This document shows, piece after piece, positions 35,878 through 49,100 of a stretch of 64,000 nt of DNA. The DNA is from Oasisia sp. SBJ-2009 (taxonomy: Eukaryota > Annelida > Polychaeta > Sabellida > Siboglinidae). A program made the translations under genes and the position numbers. Position 1 is the first letter of the stretch, and each line of letters opens with the position of its first letter. The stretch spans positions 7,887,811-7,951,810 of the forward strand of contig OZ024856.1 of the NCBI GenBank assembly GCA_964017155.1, given 5' to 3'. The notes under the pieces were generated by a model. It was not told the DNA's origin and made no database searches. It saw only the letters and a program-made list of their open reading frames with translations.

Positions 35878-37424
35878 TTGTCGAGCTTCCAAAATGGTGC
35901 CTATATTTCGGAAATTACGCTAATCACCCTCAAAGTGCGCTTACGCCAATGCAAAGTTATTTTCACATCTGAAACCTACAATGTACCACTACTCTTCGTG
36001 ACATGTGTGGATTCGCATGATTCCCAGAACGAAGAGTCAAGTACAAGTGGGCGTGCTTCGATACTCGTACCTATTTTTTCCGAAATTACTGTAAACTCGC
36101 TTAAATGCGTTCGCGCCAAAACAACGGTATTGTCTCATCGGAAAACTACAACGTAGTGCCACTATAATTATATACTTTTTTTTTGGATTTGCGCAGGCCA
36201 GACAACGAGGAATAAAGTACAAGTGGTTGAATTTCGATACTAATAGATAGTGGCTTTGGAAATTGCGAGAAACACCCCAAAATGCGCTTACGCCAATATA
36301 AGGGTATTTTCTCTTCTGAAAAATACAACTTACCAATACAGTTCGTTAGTTTTATGGATCGTCATCGGTTCCCGGACTAGAAATCAATTACAACTTGTCG
36401 AGCTTCCAAAATGGTGCCTATATTTCGGAAATTACGCTAATCACCCTCAAAGTTCGCTTACGCCAATGCAAAATTATTTTCACATCTGAAACCTACAATG
36501 TACCACTACTATTCGTGACCTTTGTGGATTCGCATGGTTCCCAGGGCGAAGAGTCATGTACAAGTGGTCGTGTTCGATACGCGTACCTATTTTTTCGGAA
36601 ATTACGTTAAACTCCCTTAAATGCGTTCGCGCCAAATTAACGGTATTATCTCATCGGAAAACTACATTGTAGTACGACTATATTAAGATACTTTTTTTGG
36701 ATTTGTATAGTCCAGACAACGAGGAATAAAGTGCACGGGGTTGAATTTCGATACTAATAGATAGTGATTTTCGAAATTTCGATAAACACCCCAAAGTGCG
36801 CTTGCGCCAATATAAGGGTATTTTCTCTTCTGAAAAATACAACGTACAAATACAGTTCGTTAGTTTTATGGATCGTCATCGGTTCCCGAACTAGAAATCG
36901 ACTACAACTTGTCGAGCTTCCAAAATGGTGCCTATATTTCGGAAATTACGCTAATCACCCTCAAAGTGCGCTTACGCCAAAGCAAAGTTATTTTCACATC
37001 TGAAAGCTACAATGTACCACTAATCTTCGTGACATGTGTGGATTCGCATGATTCCCAGAACGAAGAGTCAAGTACAAATGGGCGTGCTTCGATACTCGTA
37101 CCTATTTTTTCGGAAATTACTGTAAACTCGCTTAAATGCGTTCGCGCCAAAATAACGGTATTGTCTCATCGGAAAACTACAACGTAGTACCACTATAATT
37201 ATATACTTTTTTTTGGATTTGCATAGGCCAGACAACAAGGAATAAAGTACAAGTGGTTGAATTTCGATACTAATAGATAGTGGCTTTGGAAATTGCGAGA
37301 AACACCCCAAAATGCGCTTACGCCAATATAAGGGTATTTTCTCTTCTGAAAAATACAACGTACAAATACAGTTCGTTAGTTTTATGGATCGTCATCGGTT
37401 CCCGAACTAGAAATCGACTACAAC
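35878..37424 (+). repeat. 3-unit HOR copy 3 (1547 bp)
   Basis: Anchors 35878, 36395 and 36909. It carries CTACATTGTAGTACG at about 36661, as in copy 2. No other difference from copy 2 was noticed by eye. Confidence 0.9.
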
Positions 37425-38969
37425 TTGTCGAGCTTCCAAAATGGTGCCTATATTTCGGAAATTACGCTAATCACCCTCAAAGTGCGCTTACGCCAATGCA
37501 AAGTTATTTTCACATCTGAAACCTACAATGTACCACTACTCTTCGTGACATGTGTGGATTCGCATGATTCCCAGAACGAAGAGTCAAGTACAAGTGGGCG
37601 TGCTTCGATACTCGTACCTATTTTTTCCGAAATTACTGTAAACTCGCTTAAATGCGTTCGCGCCAAAACAACGGTATTGTCTCATCGGAAAACTACAACG
37701 TAGTGCCACTATAATTATATACTTTTTTTTTGGATTTGCGCAGGCCAGACAACGAGGAATAAAGTACAAGTGGTTGAATTTCGATACTAATAGATAGTGG
37801 CTTTGGAAATTGCGAGAAACACCCCAAAATGCGCTTACGCCAATATAAGGGTATTTTCTCTTCTGAAAAATACAACTTACCAATACAGTTCGTTAGTTTT
37901 ATGGATCGTCATCGGTTCCCGGACTAGAAATCAATTACAAATTGTCGAGCTTCCAAAATGGTGCCTATATTTCGGAAATTACGCTAATCACCCTCAAAGT
38001 TCGCTTACGCCAATGCAAAATTATTTTCACATCTGAAACCTACAATGTACCACTACTATTCGTGACCTTTGTGGATTCGCATGGTTCCCAGGGCGAAGAG
38101 TCATGTACAAGTGGTCGTGTTCGATACGCGTACCTATTTTTTCGGAAATTACGTTAAACTCCCTTAAATGCGTTCGCGCCAAATTAACGGTATTATCTCA
38201 TCGGAAAACTACATCGTAGTACGACTATATTAAGATACTTTTTTTGGATTTGTATAGTCCAGACAACGAGGAATAAAGTGCACGGGGTTGAATTTCGATA
38301 CTAATAGATAGTGATTTTCGAAATTTCGATAAACACCCCAAAGTGCGCTTGCGCCAATATAAGGGTATTTTCTCTTCTGAAAAATACAACGTACAAATAC
38401 AGTTCGTTAGTTTTATGGATCGTCATCGGTTTCCGAACTAGAAATCGACTACAACTTGTCGAGCTTCCAAAATGGTGCCTATATTTCGGAAATTACGCTA
38501 ATCACCCTCAAAGTGCGCTTACGCCAAAGCAAAGTTATTTTCACATCTGAAACCTACAATGTACCACTAATCTTCGTGACATGTGTGGATTCGCATGATT
38601 CCCAGAACGAAGAGTCAAGTACAAGTGGGCGTGCTTCGATACTCGTACCTATTTTTTCGGAAATTACTGTATACTCGCTTAAATGCGTTCGCGCCAAAAT
38701 AACGGTATTGTCTCATCGGAAAACTACAACGTAGTACCACTATAATTATATACTTTTTTTGGATTTGCATAGGCCAGACAACAAGGAATAAAGTACAAGT
38801 GGTTGAATTTCGATACTAATAGATAGTGGCTTTGGAAATTGCGAGAAACACCCCAAATGCGCTTACGCCAATATAAGGGTATTTTCTCTTCTGAAAAATA
38901 CAACGTACCAATACAGTTCGTTAGTTTTATGGATCGTCATCGGTTCCCGAACTAGAAATCGACTACAAC
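37425..38969 (+). repeat. 3-unit HOR copy 4, ending in k2
   Basis: Anchors 37425, 37942 and 38456, 1545 bp. The last unit lacks the k2' changes and is plain k2 (GAAACCTACAATG, ACAAGTGGGCG, CTGTATACTCG). The next A has lost one A (ACCCCAAATGCGC at about 38850). The HOR breaks off within this copy. Confidence 0.85.
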
Positions 38970-41034
38970 TTGTCGAGCTTCCAAAATGGTGCCTATATTT
39001 CGAAAATTACGCTAATCACCCTCAAAGTGCGCTTACGCCAATGCAAAGTAATTTTCACATCTGAAACCTACAATGTACCACTACTCTTCGTGACATGTGT
39101 GGATTCGCATGATTCCCAGAACGAAGAGTCAAGTACAAGTGGGCGTGCTTCGATACTCGTACCTATTTTTTCCGAAATTACTCAAAACTCGCTTAAATGC
39201 GTTCGCGCCAAAATAACGGTATTGTCTCATCGGAAAACTACAACGTAGTACCACTATAATTAGATACTTTTTTTTGGATTTGCATAGGCCAGACAACAAG
39301 GAATAAAGTACAAGTGGTTGAATTTCGATACTAATAGATAGTGGCTTTGGAAATTGCGAGAAACACCCCAAAATGCGCTTACGCCAATATAAGGGTATTT
39401 TCTCTTCTGAAAAATACAACGTACAAATAGAGTTCGTTAGTTTTATGGATCGTCATCGGTTCCCGGACTAGAAATCAATTACAACTTGTCGAGCTTCCAA
39501 AATGGTGCCTATATTTCGGAAATTACGCTAATCACCCTCAAAGTGCGCTTACGCCAATGCAAAGTAATTTTCACATCTGAAACCTACAATGTTCCACTAC
39601 TATTCGTGACATTTGTGGATTCGCATGGTTCCCAGGGCGAAGAGTCATGTACAAGTGGTCGTGCTTCGATACGCGTACCTATTTTTTTCGGAAATTACGT
39701 TAAACTCCCTTAAATGCGTTCGCGCCAAATTAACGGTATTATCTCATCGGAAAACTACATCGTAGTACGACTATATTAAGATACTTTTTTTGGATTTGTA
39801 TAGTCCAGACAACGAGGAATAAAGTGCACGGGGTTGAATTTCGATACTAATAGATAGTGATTTTCGAAATTTCGATAAACACCCCAAAGTGCGCTTGCGC
39901 CAATATAAGGGTATTTTCTCTTCTGAAAAATACAACGTACAAATACAGTTCGTTAGTTTTATGGATCGTCATCGGTTCCCGAACTAGAAATCGACTACAA
40001 CTTGTCGAGCTTCCAAAATGGTGCCTATATTTCGGAAATTACGCTAATCACCCTCAAAGTGCGCTTACGCCAATGCAAAGTAATTTTCACATCTGAAACC
40101 TACAATGTACCACTACTCTTCGTGACATGTGTGGATTCGCATGATTCCCAGAACGAAGAGTCAAGTACAAGTGGGCGTGCTTCGATACTCGTACCTATTT
40201 TTTCCGAAATTACTCTAAACTCGCTTAAATGCGTTCGCGCCAAAATAACGGTATTGTCTCATCGGAAAACTACAACGTAGTACCACTATAATTAGATACT
40301 TTTTTTTGGATTTGCATAGGCCAGACAACAAGGAATAAAGTACAAGTGGTTGAATTTCGATACTAATAGATAGTGGCTTTGGAAATTGCGAGAAACACCC
40401 CAAAATGCGCTTACGCCAATATAAGGGTATTTTCTCTTCTGAAAAATACAACGTACAAATAGAGTTCGTTAGTTTTATGGATCGTCATCGGTTCCCGGAC
40501 TAGAAATCAATTACAACTTGTCGAGCTTCCAAAATGGTGCCTATATTTCGGAAATTACGCTAATCACCCTCAAAGTGCGCTTACGCCAATGCAAAGTAAT
40601 TTTCACATCTGAAACCTACAATGTTCCACTACTATTCGTGACATTTGTGGATTCGCATGGTTCCCAGGGCGAAGAGTCATGTACAAGTGGTCGTGCTTCG
40701 ATACGCGTACCTATTTTTTTTCGGAAATTACGTTAAACTCCCTTAAATGCGTTCGCGCCAAATTAACGGTATTATCTCATCGGAAAACTACATCGTAGTA
40801 CGACTATATTAAGATACTTTTTTTGGATTTGTATAGTCCAGACAACGAGGAATAAAGTGCACGGGGTTGAATTTCGATACTAATAGATAGTGATTTTCGA
40901 AATTTCGATAAACACCCCAAAGTGCGCTTGCGCCAATATAAGGGTATTTTCTCTTCTGAAAAATACAACGTACAAATACAGTTCGTTAGTTTTATGGATC
41001 GTCATCGGTTCCCGAACTAGAAATCGACTACAAC
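38970..41034 (+). repeat. 2-unit HOR, two copies (1032 bp + 1033 bp)
   Basis: Anchors 38970 and 39486, then 40002 and 40518. The first unit of each pair has AAAGTAATTTTC and an altered C end (TTACTCAAAACTCG at 39178, TTACTCTAAACTCG at 40210, the latter also in unit 16293). The second is preceded by AATAGAGTTCG and is k3-like, with its T-run lengthened to T7 and T8 respectively. Confidence 0.8.
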
Positions 41035-43097
41035 TTGTCGAGCTTCCAAAATGGTGCCTATATTTCGGAAATTACGCTAATCACCCTCAAAGTGCGCTTA
41101 CGCCAATGCAAAGTTATTTTCACATCTGAAACCTACAATGTACCACTACTCTTCGTGACATGTGTGGATTCGCATGATTCCCAGAACGAAGAGTCAAGTA
41201 CAAGTGGGCGTGCTTCGATACTCGTACCTATTTTTTCCGAAATTACTGTAAACTCGCTTAAATGCGTTCGCGCCAAAACAACGGTATTGTCTCATCGGAA
41301 AACTACAACGTAGTACCACTATAATTAGATACTTTTTTTTGGATTTGCACAGGCCAGACAACGAGGAATAAAGTACAAGTGGTTGAATTTCGATACTAAT
41401 AGATAGTGGCTTTGGAAATTGCGAGAAACACCCCAAAATGCGCTTACGCCAATATAAGGGTATTTTCTCTTCTGAAAAATACAACGTACCAATACAGTTC
41501 GTTAGTTTTATGGATCGTCATCGGTTCCCGGACTAGAAATCAATTACAACTTGTCGAGCTTCCAAAATGGTGCCTATATTTCGGAAATTACGCTAATCAC
41601 CCTCAAAGTTCGCTTACGCCAATGCAAAATTATTTTCACATCTGAAACCTACAATGTGCCACTACTATTCGTGACCTTTGTGGATTCGCATGGTTCCCAG
41701 GGCGAAGAGTCAAGTACAAGTGGTCCTGCTTCGATACGCGTACCTATTTTTTCGGAAATTACGTTAAACTCCCTTAAATGCGTTCGCGCCAAATTAACGG
41801 TATTATCTCATCGGAAAACTACATCGTAGTACGACTATATTAAGATACTTTTTTTGGATTTGTATAGTCCAGACAACGAGGAATAAAGTGCACGGGGTTG
41901 AATTTCGATACTAATAGATAGTGATTTTCGAAATTTCGATAAACACCCCAAAGTGCGCTTGCGCCAATATAAGGGTATTTTCTCTTCTGAAAAATACAAC
42001 GTACAAATACAGTTCGTTAGTTTTATGGATCGTCATCGGTTCCCGAACTAGAAATCGACTACAACTTGTCGAGCTTCCAAAATGGTGCCTATATTTCGGA
42101 AATTACGCTAATCACCCTCAAAGTGCGCTTACGCCAATGCAAAGTTATTTTCACATCTGAAACCTACAATGTACCACTACTCTTCGTGACATGTGTGGAT
42201 TCGCATGATTCCCAGAACGAAGAGTCAAGTACAAGTGGGCGTGCATCGATACTCGTACCTATTTTTTCCGAAATTACTGTAAACTCGCTTAAATGCGTTC
42301 GCGCCAAAACAACGGTATTGTCTCATCGGAAAACTACATCGTAGTACGACTATATTAAGATACTTTTTTTTGGATTTGTATAGTCCAGACAACGAGGAAT
42401 AAAGTGCACTGGGTTGAATTTCGATACTAATAGATAGTGATTTTCGAAATTTCGATAAACACCCCAAAGTGCGCTTCCGCCAATATAAGGGTATTTTCTC
42501 TTCTGAAAAATACAACGTACAAATACAGTTCGTTAGTTTTATGGATCGTCATCGGTTCCCGAACTAGAAATCGACTGCAACTTGTCGAGCTTCCAAAATG
42601 GTGCCTATATTTCGGAAATTACGCTAATCACCCTCAAAGTGCGCTTACGCCAATGCAAAGTAATTTTCACATCTGAAACCTACAATGTTCCACTACTATT
42701 CGTGACATTTGTGGATTCGCATGGTTCCCAGGGCGAAGAGTCATGTACAAGTGGTCGTGCTTCGATACGCGTACCTATTTTTTTCGGAAATTACGTTAAA
42801 CTCCCTTAAATGCGTTCGCGCCAAATTAACGGTATTATCTCATCGGAAAACTACATCGTAGTACGACTATATTAAGATACTTTTTTTGGATTTGTATAGT
42901 CCAGACAACGGGGAATAAAGTGCACGGGGTTGAATTTCGATACTAATAGATAGTGATTTTCGAAATTTCGGTAAACACCCCAAAGTGCGCTTGCGCCAAT
43001 ATAAGGGTATTTTCTCTTCTGAAAAATACAACGTACAAATACAGTTCGTTAGTTTTATGGATCGTCATCGGTTCCCGAACTAGAAATCGACTACAAC
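41035..43097 (+). repeat. Mixed units (anchors 41035, 41551, 42066, 42582)
   Basis: Units 41035-41551 resemble the pair 8548-9066 (GTGCCAC, GTCCTGC), but with AATCACCCTC. Unit 42066 is of the GTGCATCGATAC type. Unit 42582 has class B1 (CCCGAACTAG, CGACTGC) joined to a k3-type C2 (GTTCCACTAC, CATTTGTGG), and is chimeric. The following A has the CAACGGGGAAT and TTTCGGTAAAC changes of the k cassette. Confidence 0.75.
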
Positions 43098-45159
43098 TTG
43101 TCGAGCTTCCAAAATGGTGCCTATATTTCGGAAATTACGCTAATCACCCTCAAAGTGCGCTTACGCCAATGCAAAGTTATTTTCACATCTGAAACCTACA
43201 ATGTACCACTACTCTTCGTGACATGTGTGGATTCGCATGATTCCCAGAACGAAGAGTCAAGTACAAGTGGGCGTGCTTCGATACTCGTACCTATTTTTTC
43301 CGAAATTACTGTAAACTCGCTTAAATGCGTTCGCGCCAAAATAACGGTATTGCCTCATCGGAAAACTACAATGTAGTACCACTATAATTATATACTTTTT
43401 TTTGGATTTGCATAGGCCAGACAACAAGGAATAAAGTACAAGTGGTTGAATTTCGATACTAATAGATAGTGGCTTTGGAAATTGCGAGAAACACCCCAAA
43501 ATGCGCATACGCCAATATAAGGGTATTTTCTCTTCTGAAAAATACAACGTACAAATACAGTTCGTTAGTTTTATGGATCGTCATCGGTTCCCGGACTAGA
43601 AATCAACTACAACTTGTCGAGCTTCCAAAATGGTGCCTATATTTCGGAAATTACGCTAATCACCCTCAAAGTGCGCTTACGCCAATGCAAAGTAATTTTC
43701 ACATCTGACACCTACAATGTACCACTACTATTCGTGACATTTGTGGATTCGCATGGTTCCCAGGGCGAAGAGTCATGTACAAGTGGTCGTGCTTCGATAC
43801 GCGTACCTATTTTTTTGGAAATTACGTTAAACTCCCTTAAATGCGTTCGCGCCAAATTAACGGTATTATCTCATCGGAAAACTACATCGTAGTACGACTA
43901 TATTAAGATACTTTTTTTGGATTTGTATAGTCCAGACAACGAGGAATAAAGTGCACGGGGTTGAATTTCGATACTAATAGATAGTGATTTTCGAAATTTC
44001 GATAAACACCCCAAAGTGCGCTTGCGCCAATATAAGGGTATTTTCTCTTCTGAAAAATACAACGTACAAATACAGTTCGTTAGTTTTATGGATCGTCATC
44101 GGTTCCCGAACTAGAAATCGACTACAACTTGTCGAGCTTCCAAAATGGTGCCTATATTTCGGAAATTACGCTAATCACCCTCAAAGTGCGCTTACGCCAA
44201 TGCAAAGTTATTTTCACATCTGAAACCTACAATGTACCACTACTCTTCGTGACATGTGTGGATTCGCATGATTCCCAGAACGAAGAGTCAAGTACAAGTG
44301 GGCGTGCTTCGATACTCGTACCTATTTTTTCCGAAATTACTGTAAACTCGCTTAAATGCGTTCGCGCCAAAATAACGGTATTGCCTCATCGGAAAACTAC
44401 AATGTAGTACCACTATAATTATATACTTTTTTTTGGATTTGCATAGGCCAGACAACAAGGAATCAAGTACAAGTGGTTGAATTTCGATACTAATAGATAG
44501 TGGCTTTGGAAATTGCGAGAAACACCCCAAAATGCGCTTACGCCAATATAAGGGTATTTTCTCTTCTGAAAAATACAACGTACAAATACAGTTCGTTAGT
44601 TTTATGGATCGTCATCGGTTCCCGGACTAGAAATCAACTACAACTTGTCGAGCTTCCAAAATGGTGCCTATATTTCGGAAATTACGCTAATCACCCTCAA
44701 AGTGCGCTTACGCCAATGCAAAGTAATTTTCACATCTGACACCTACAATGTACCACTACTATTCGTGACATTTGTGGATTCGCGTGGTTCCCAGGGCGAA
44801 GAGTCATGTACAAGTGGTCGTGCTTCGATACGCGTACCTATTTTTTTGGAAATTACGTTAAACTCCCTTAAATGCGTTCGCGCCAAATTAACGGTATTAT
44901 CTCATCGGAAAACTACATCGTAGTACGACTATATTAAGATACTTTTTTTGGATTTGTATAGTCCAGACAACGAGGAATAAAGTGCACGGGGTTGAATTTC
45001 GATACTAATAGATAGTGATTTTCGAAATTTCGATAAACACCCCAAAGTGCGCTTGCGCCAATATAAGGGTATTTTCTCTTCTGAAAAATACAACGTACAA
45101 ATACAGTTCGTTAGTTTTATGGATCGTCATCGGTTCCCGAACTAGAAATCGACTACAAC
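43098..45159 (+). repeat. q unit pair, two tandem copies (1031 bp each)
   Basis: Anchors 43098 and 43614, then 44129 and 44645. The first units have TGCCTCATCGG and ACAATGTAGT; the second have CTGACACC and TTTTTTTGGAAATT. The second copy adds GGAATCAAGTAC (about 44460) and GATTCGCGTGG (about 44777). Both changes recur in all three copies of the 9-unit HOR, so the HOR drew its q pair from this version. Confidence 0.85.
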
Positions 45160-46190
45160 TTGTCGAGCTTCCAAAATGGTGCCTATATTTCGGAAATTAC
45201 GCTAATCACCCTCAAAGTGCGCTTACGCCAATGCAAAGTTATTTTCACATCTGAAACCTACAATGTACCACTACTCTTCGTGACATGTGTGGATTCGCAT
45301 GATTCCCAGAACGAAGAGTCAAGTACAAGTGGGCGTGCATCGATACTCGTACCTATTTTTTCCGAAATTACTGTATACTCGCTTAAATGCGTTCGCGCCA
45401 AAACAACGGTATTGACTCATCGGAAAACTACATCGTAGTACGACTATATTAAGATACTTTTTTTTGGATTTGTATAGTCCAGACAACGAGGAATAAAGTG
45501 CACGGGGTTGAATTTCGATACTAATAGATAGTGATTTTCGAAATTTCGATAAACACACCAAAGTGCGCTTGCGCCAATATAAGGGTATTTTCTCTTCTGA
45601 AAAATACAACGTACAAATACAGTTCGTTAGTTTTATGGATCGTCATCGGTTCCCGAACTAGAAATCGACTACAACTTGTCGAGCTTCCAAAATGGTGCCT
45701 ATATTTCGGAAATTACGCTAATCACCCTCAAAGTGCGCTTACGCCAATGCAAAGTTATTTTCACATCTGAAACCTACAATGTACCACTACTCTTCGTGAC
45801 ATGTGTGGATTCGCATGATTCCCAGAACGAAGAGTCAAGTACAAGTGGGCGTGCTTCGATACTCGTACCTATTTTTTCCGAAATTACTGTATACTCGCTT
45901 AAATGCGTTCGCGCCAAAACAACGGTATTGTCTCATCGGAAAACTACAACGTAGTGCCACTATAATTATATACTTTTTTTGGATTTGCACAGGCCAGACA
46001 AAGAGGAATAAAGTACAAGTGGTTGAATTTCGATACTAATAGATAGTGGCTTTGGAAATTGCGAGAAACACCCCAAAATGCGCTTACGCCAATATAAGGG
46101 TATTTTCTCTTCTGAAAAATACAACTTACCAATACAGTTCGTTAGTTTTATGGATCGTCATCGGTTCCTGGACTAGAAATCAATTACAAT
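45160..46190 (+). repeat. u4-like unit and u5/u9-like unit before the 9-unit HOR
   Basis: Anchor 45160 matches HOR unit u4 (GTGCATCGATAC, CTGTATACTCG), with a private TTGACTCATCGG. Anchor 45676 resembles u5 (ACACACCAAAG, CTGTATACTCG, no GTTCCG change), but it leads into u1 by the short T7 run seen after u9. The order u2-u3-u4-(u5/u9)-u1 over 44129-46191 is a five-unit version of the nine-unit HOR. Confidence 0.75.
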
Positions 46191-49100
46191 TTGTCGAGCT
46201 TCCAAAATGGTGCCTATATTTCGGAAATTACGCTAATCACCCTCAAAGTGCGCTTACGCCAATGCAAAGTAATTTGCACATCTGAAACCTACAATGTTCC
46301 ACTACTATTCGTGACATTTGTGGATTCGCATGGTTCCCAGGGCGAAGAGTCATGTACAAGTGGTCGTGCTTCGATACGCGTACCTATTTTTTTTCGGAAA
46401 TTACGTTAAACTCCCTTAAATGCGTTCGCGCCAAATTAACGGTATTATCTCATCGGAAAACTACATCGTAGTACGACTATATTAAGATACTTTTTTTGGA
46501 TTTGTATAGTCCAGACAACGAGGAATAAAGTGCACGGGGTTGAATTTCGATACTAATAGATAGTGATTTTCGAAATTTCGATAAACACCCCAAAGTGCGC
46601 TTGCGCCAATATAAGGGTATTTTCTCTTCTGAAAAATACAACGTACAAATACAGTTCGTTAGTTTTATGGATCGTCATCGGTTCCCGAACTAGAAATCGA
46701 CTACAACTTGTCGAGCTTCCAAAATGGTGCCTATATTTCGGAAATTACGCTAATCACCCTCAAAGTGCGCTTACGCCAATGCAAAGTTATTTTCACAGCT
46801 GAAACCTACAATGTACCACTACTCTTCGTGACATGTGTGGATTCGCATGATTCCCAGAACGAAGAGTCAAGTACAAGTGGGCGTGCTTCGATACTCGTAC
46901 CTATTTTTTCCGAAATTACTGTAAACTCGCTTAAATGCGTTCGCGCCAAAATAACGGTATTGCCTCATCGGAAAACTACAATGTAGTACCACTATAATTA
47001 TATACTTTTTTTTGGATTTGCATAGGCCAGACAACAAGGAATCAAGTACAAGTGGTTGAATTTCGATACTAATAGATAGTGGCTTTGGAAATTGCGAGAA
47101 ACACCCCAAAATGCGCTTACGCCAATATAAGGGTATTTTCTCTTCTGAAAAATACAACGTACAAATACAGTTCGTTAGTTTTATGGATCGTCATCGGTTC
47201 CCGGACTAGAAATCAACTACAACTTGTCGAGCTTCCAAAATGGTGCCTATATTTCGGAAATTACGCTAATCACCCTCAAAGTGCGCTTACGCCAATGCAA
47301 AGTAATTTTCACATCTGACACCTACAATGTACCACTACTATTCGTGACATTTGTGGATTCGCGTGGTTCCCAGGGCGAAGAGTCATGTACAAGTGGTCGT
47401 GCTTCGATACGCGTACCTATTTTTTTGGAAATTACGTTAAACTCCCTTAAATGCGTTCGCGCCAAATTAACGGTATTATCTCATCGGAAAACTACATCGT
47501 AGTACGACTATATTAAGATACTTTTTTTTGGATTTGTATAGTCCAGACAACGAGGAATAAAGTGCACGGGGTTGAATTTCGATACTAATAGATAGTGATT
47601 TTCGAAATTTCGATAAACACCCCAAAGTGCGCTTGCGCCAATATAAGGGTATTTTCTCTTCTGAAAAATACAACGTACAAATACAGTTCGTTAGTTTTAT
47701 GGATCGTCATCGGTTCCCGAACTAGAAATCGACTACAACTTGTCGAGCTTCCAAAATGGTGCCTATATTTCGGAAATTACGCTAATCACCCTCAAAGTGC
47801 GCTTACGCCAATGCAAAGTTATTTTCACATCTGAAACCTACAATGTACCACTACTCTTCGTGACATGTGTGGATTCGCATGATTCCCAGAACGAAGAGTC
47901 AAGTACAAGTGGGCGTGCATCGATACTCGTACCTATTTTTTCCGAAATTACTGTATACTCGCTTAAATGCGTTCGCGCCAAAACAACGGTATTGTCTCAT
48001 CGGAAAACTACATCGTAGTACGACTATATTAAGATACTTTTTTTTGGATTTGTATAGTCCAGACAACGAGGAATAAAGTGCACGGGGTTGAATTTCGATA
48101 CTAATAGATAGTGATTTTCGAAATTTCGATAAACACACCAAAGTGCGCTTGCGCCAATATAAGGGTATTTTCTCTTCTGAAAAATACAACGTACAAATAC
48201 AGTTCGTTAGTTTTATGGATCGTCATCGGTTCCCGAACTAGAAATCGACTACAACTTGTCGAGCTTCCAAAATGGTGCCTATATTTCGGAAATTACGCTA
48301 ATCACCCTCAAAGTGCGCTTACGCCAATGCAAAGTTATTTTCACATCTGAAACCTACAATGTACCACTACTCTTCGTGACATGTGTGGATTCGCATGATT
48401 CCCAGAACGAAGAGTCAAGTACAAGTGGGCGTGCTTCGATACTCGTACCTATTTTTTCCGAAATTACTGTATACTCGCTTAAATGCGTTCGCGCCAAAAC
48501 AACGGTATTGTCTCATCGGAAAACTACAACGTAGTGCCACTATAATTATATACTTTTTTTTTGGATTTGCACAGGCCAGACAAAGAGGAATAAAGTACAA
48601 GTGGTTGAATTTGGATACTAATAGATAGTGGCTTTGGAAATTGCGAGAAACACCCCAAAATGCGCTTACGCCAATATAAGGGTATTTTCTCTTCTGAAAA
48701 ATACAACTTACCAATACAGTTCGTTAGTTTTATGGATCGTCATCGGTTCCCGGACTAGAAATCAATTACAACTTGTCGAGCTTCCAAAATGGTGCCTATA
48801 TTTCGGAAATTACGCTAATCACCCTCAAAGTGCGCTTACGCCAATGCAAAGTAATTTGCACATCTGAAACCTACAATGTTCCACTACTATTCGTGACATT
48901 TGTGGATTCGCATGGTTCCCAGGGCGAAGAGTCAAGTACAAGTGGTCGTGCTTCGATACGCGTACCTATTTTTTTTCGGAAATTACGTTAAACTCCCTTA
49001 AATGCGTTCGCGCCAAATTAACGGTATTATCTCATCGGAAAACTACATCGTAGTACGACTATATTAAGATACTTTTTTTGGATTTGTATAGTCCAGACAA

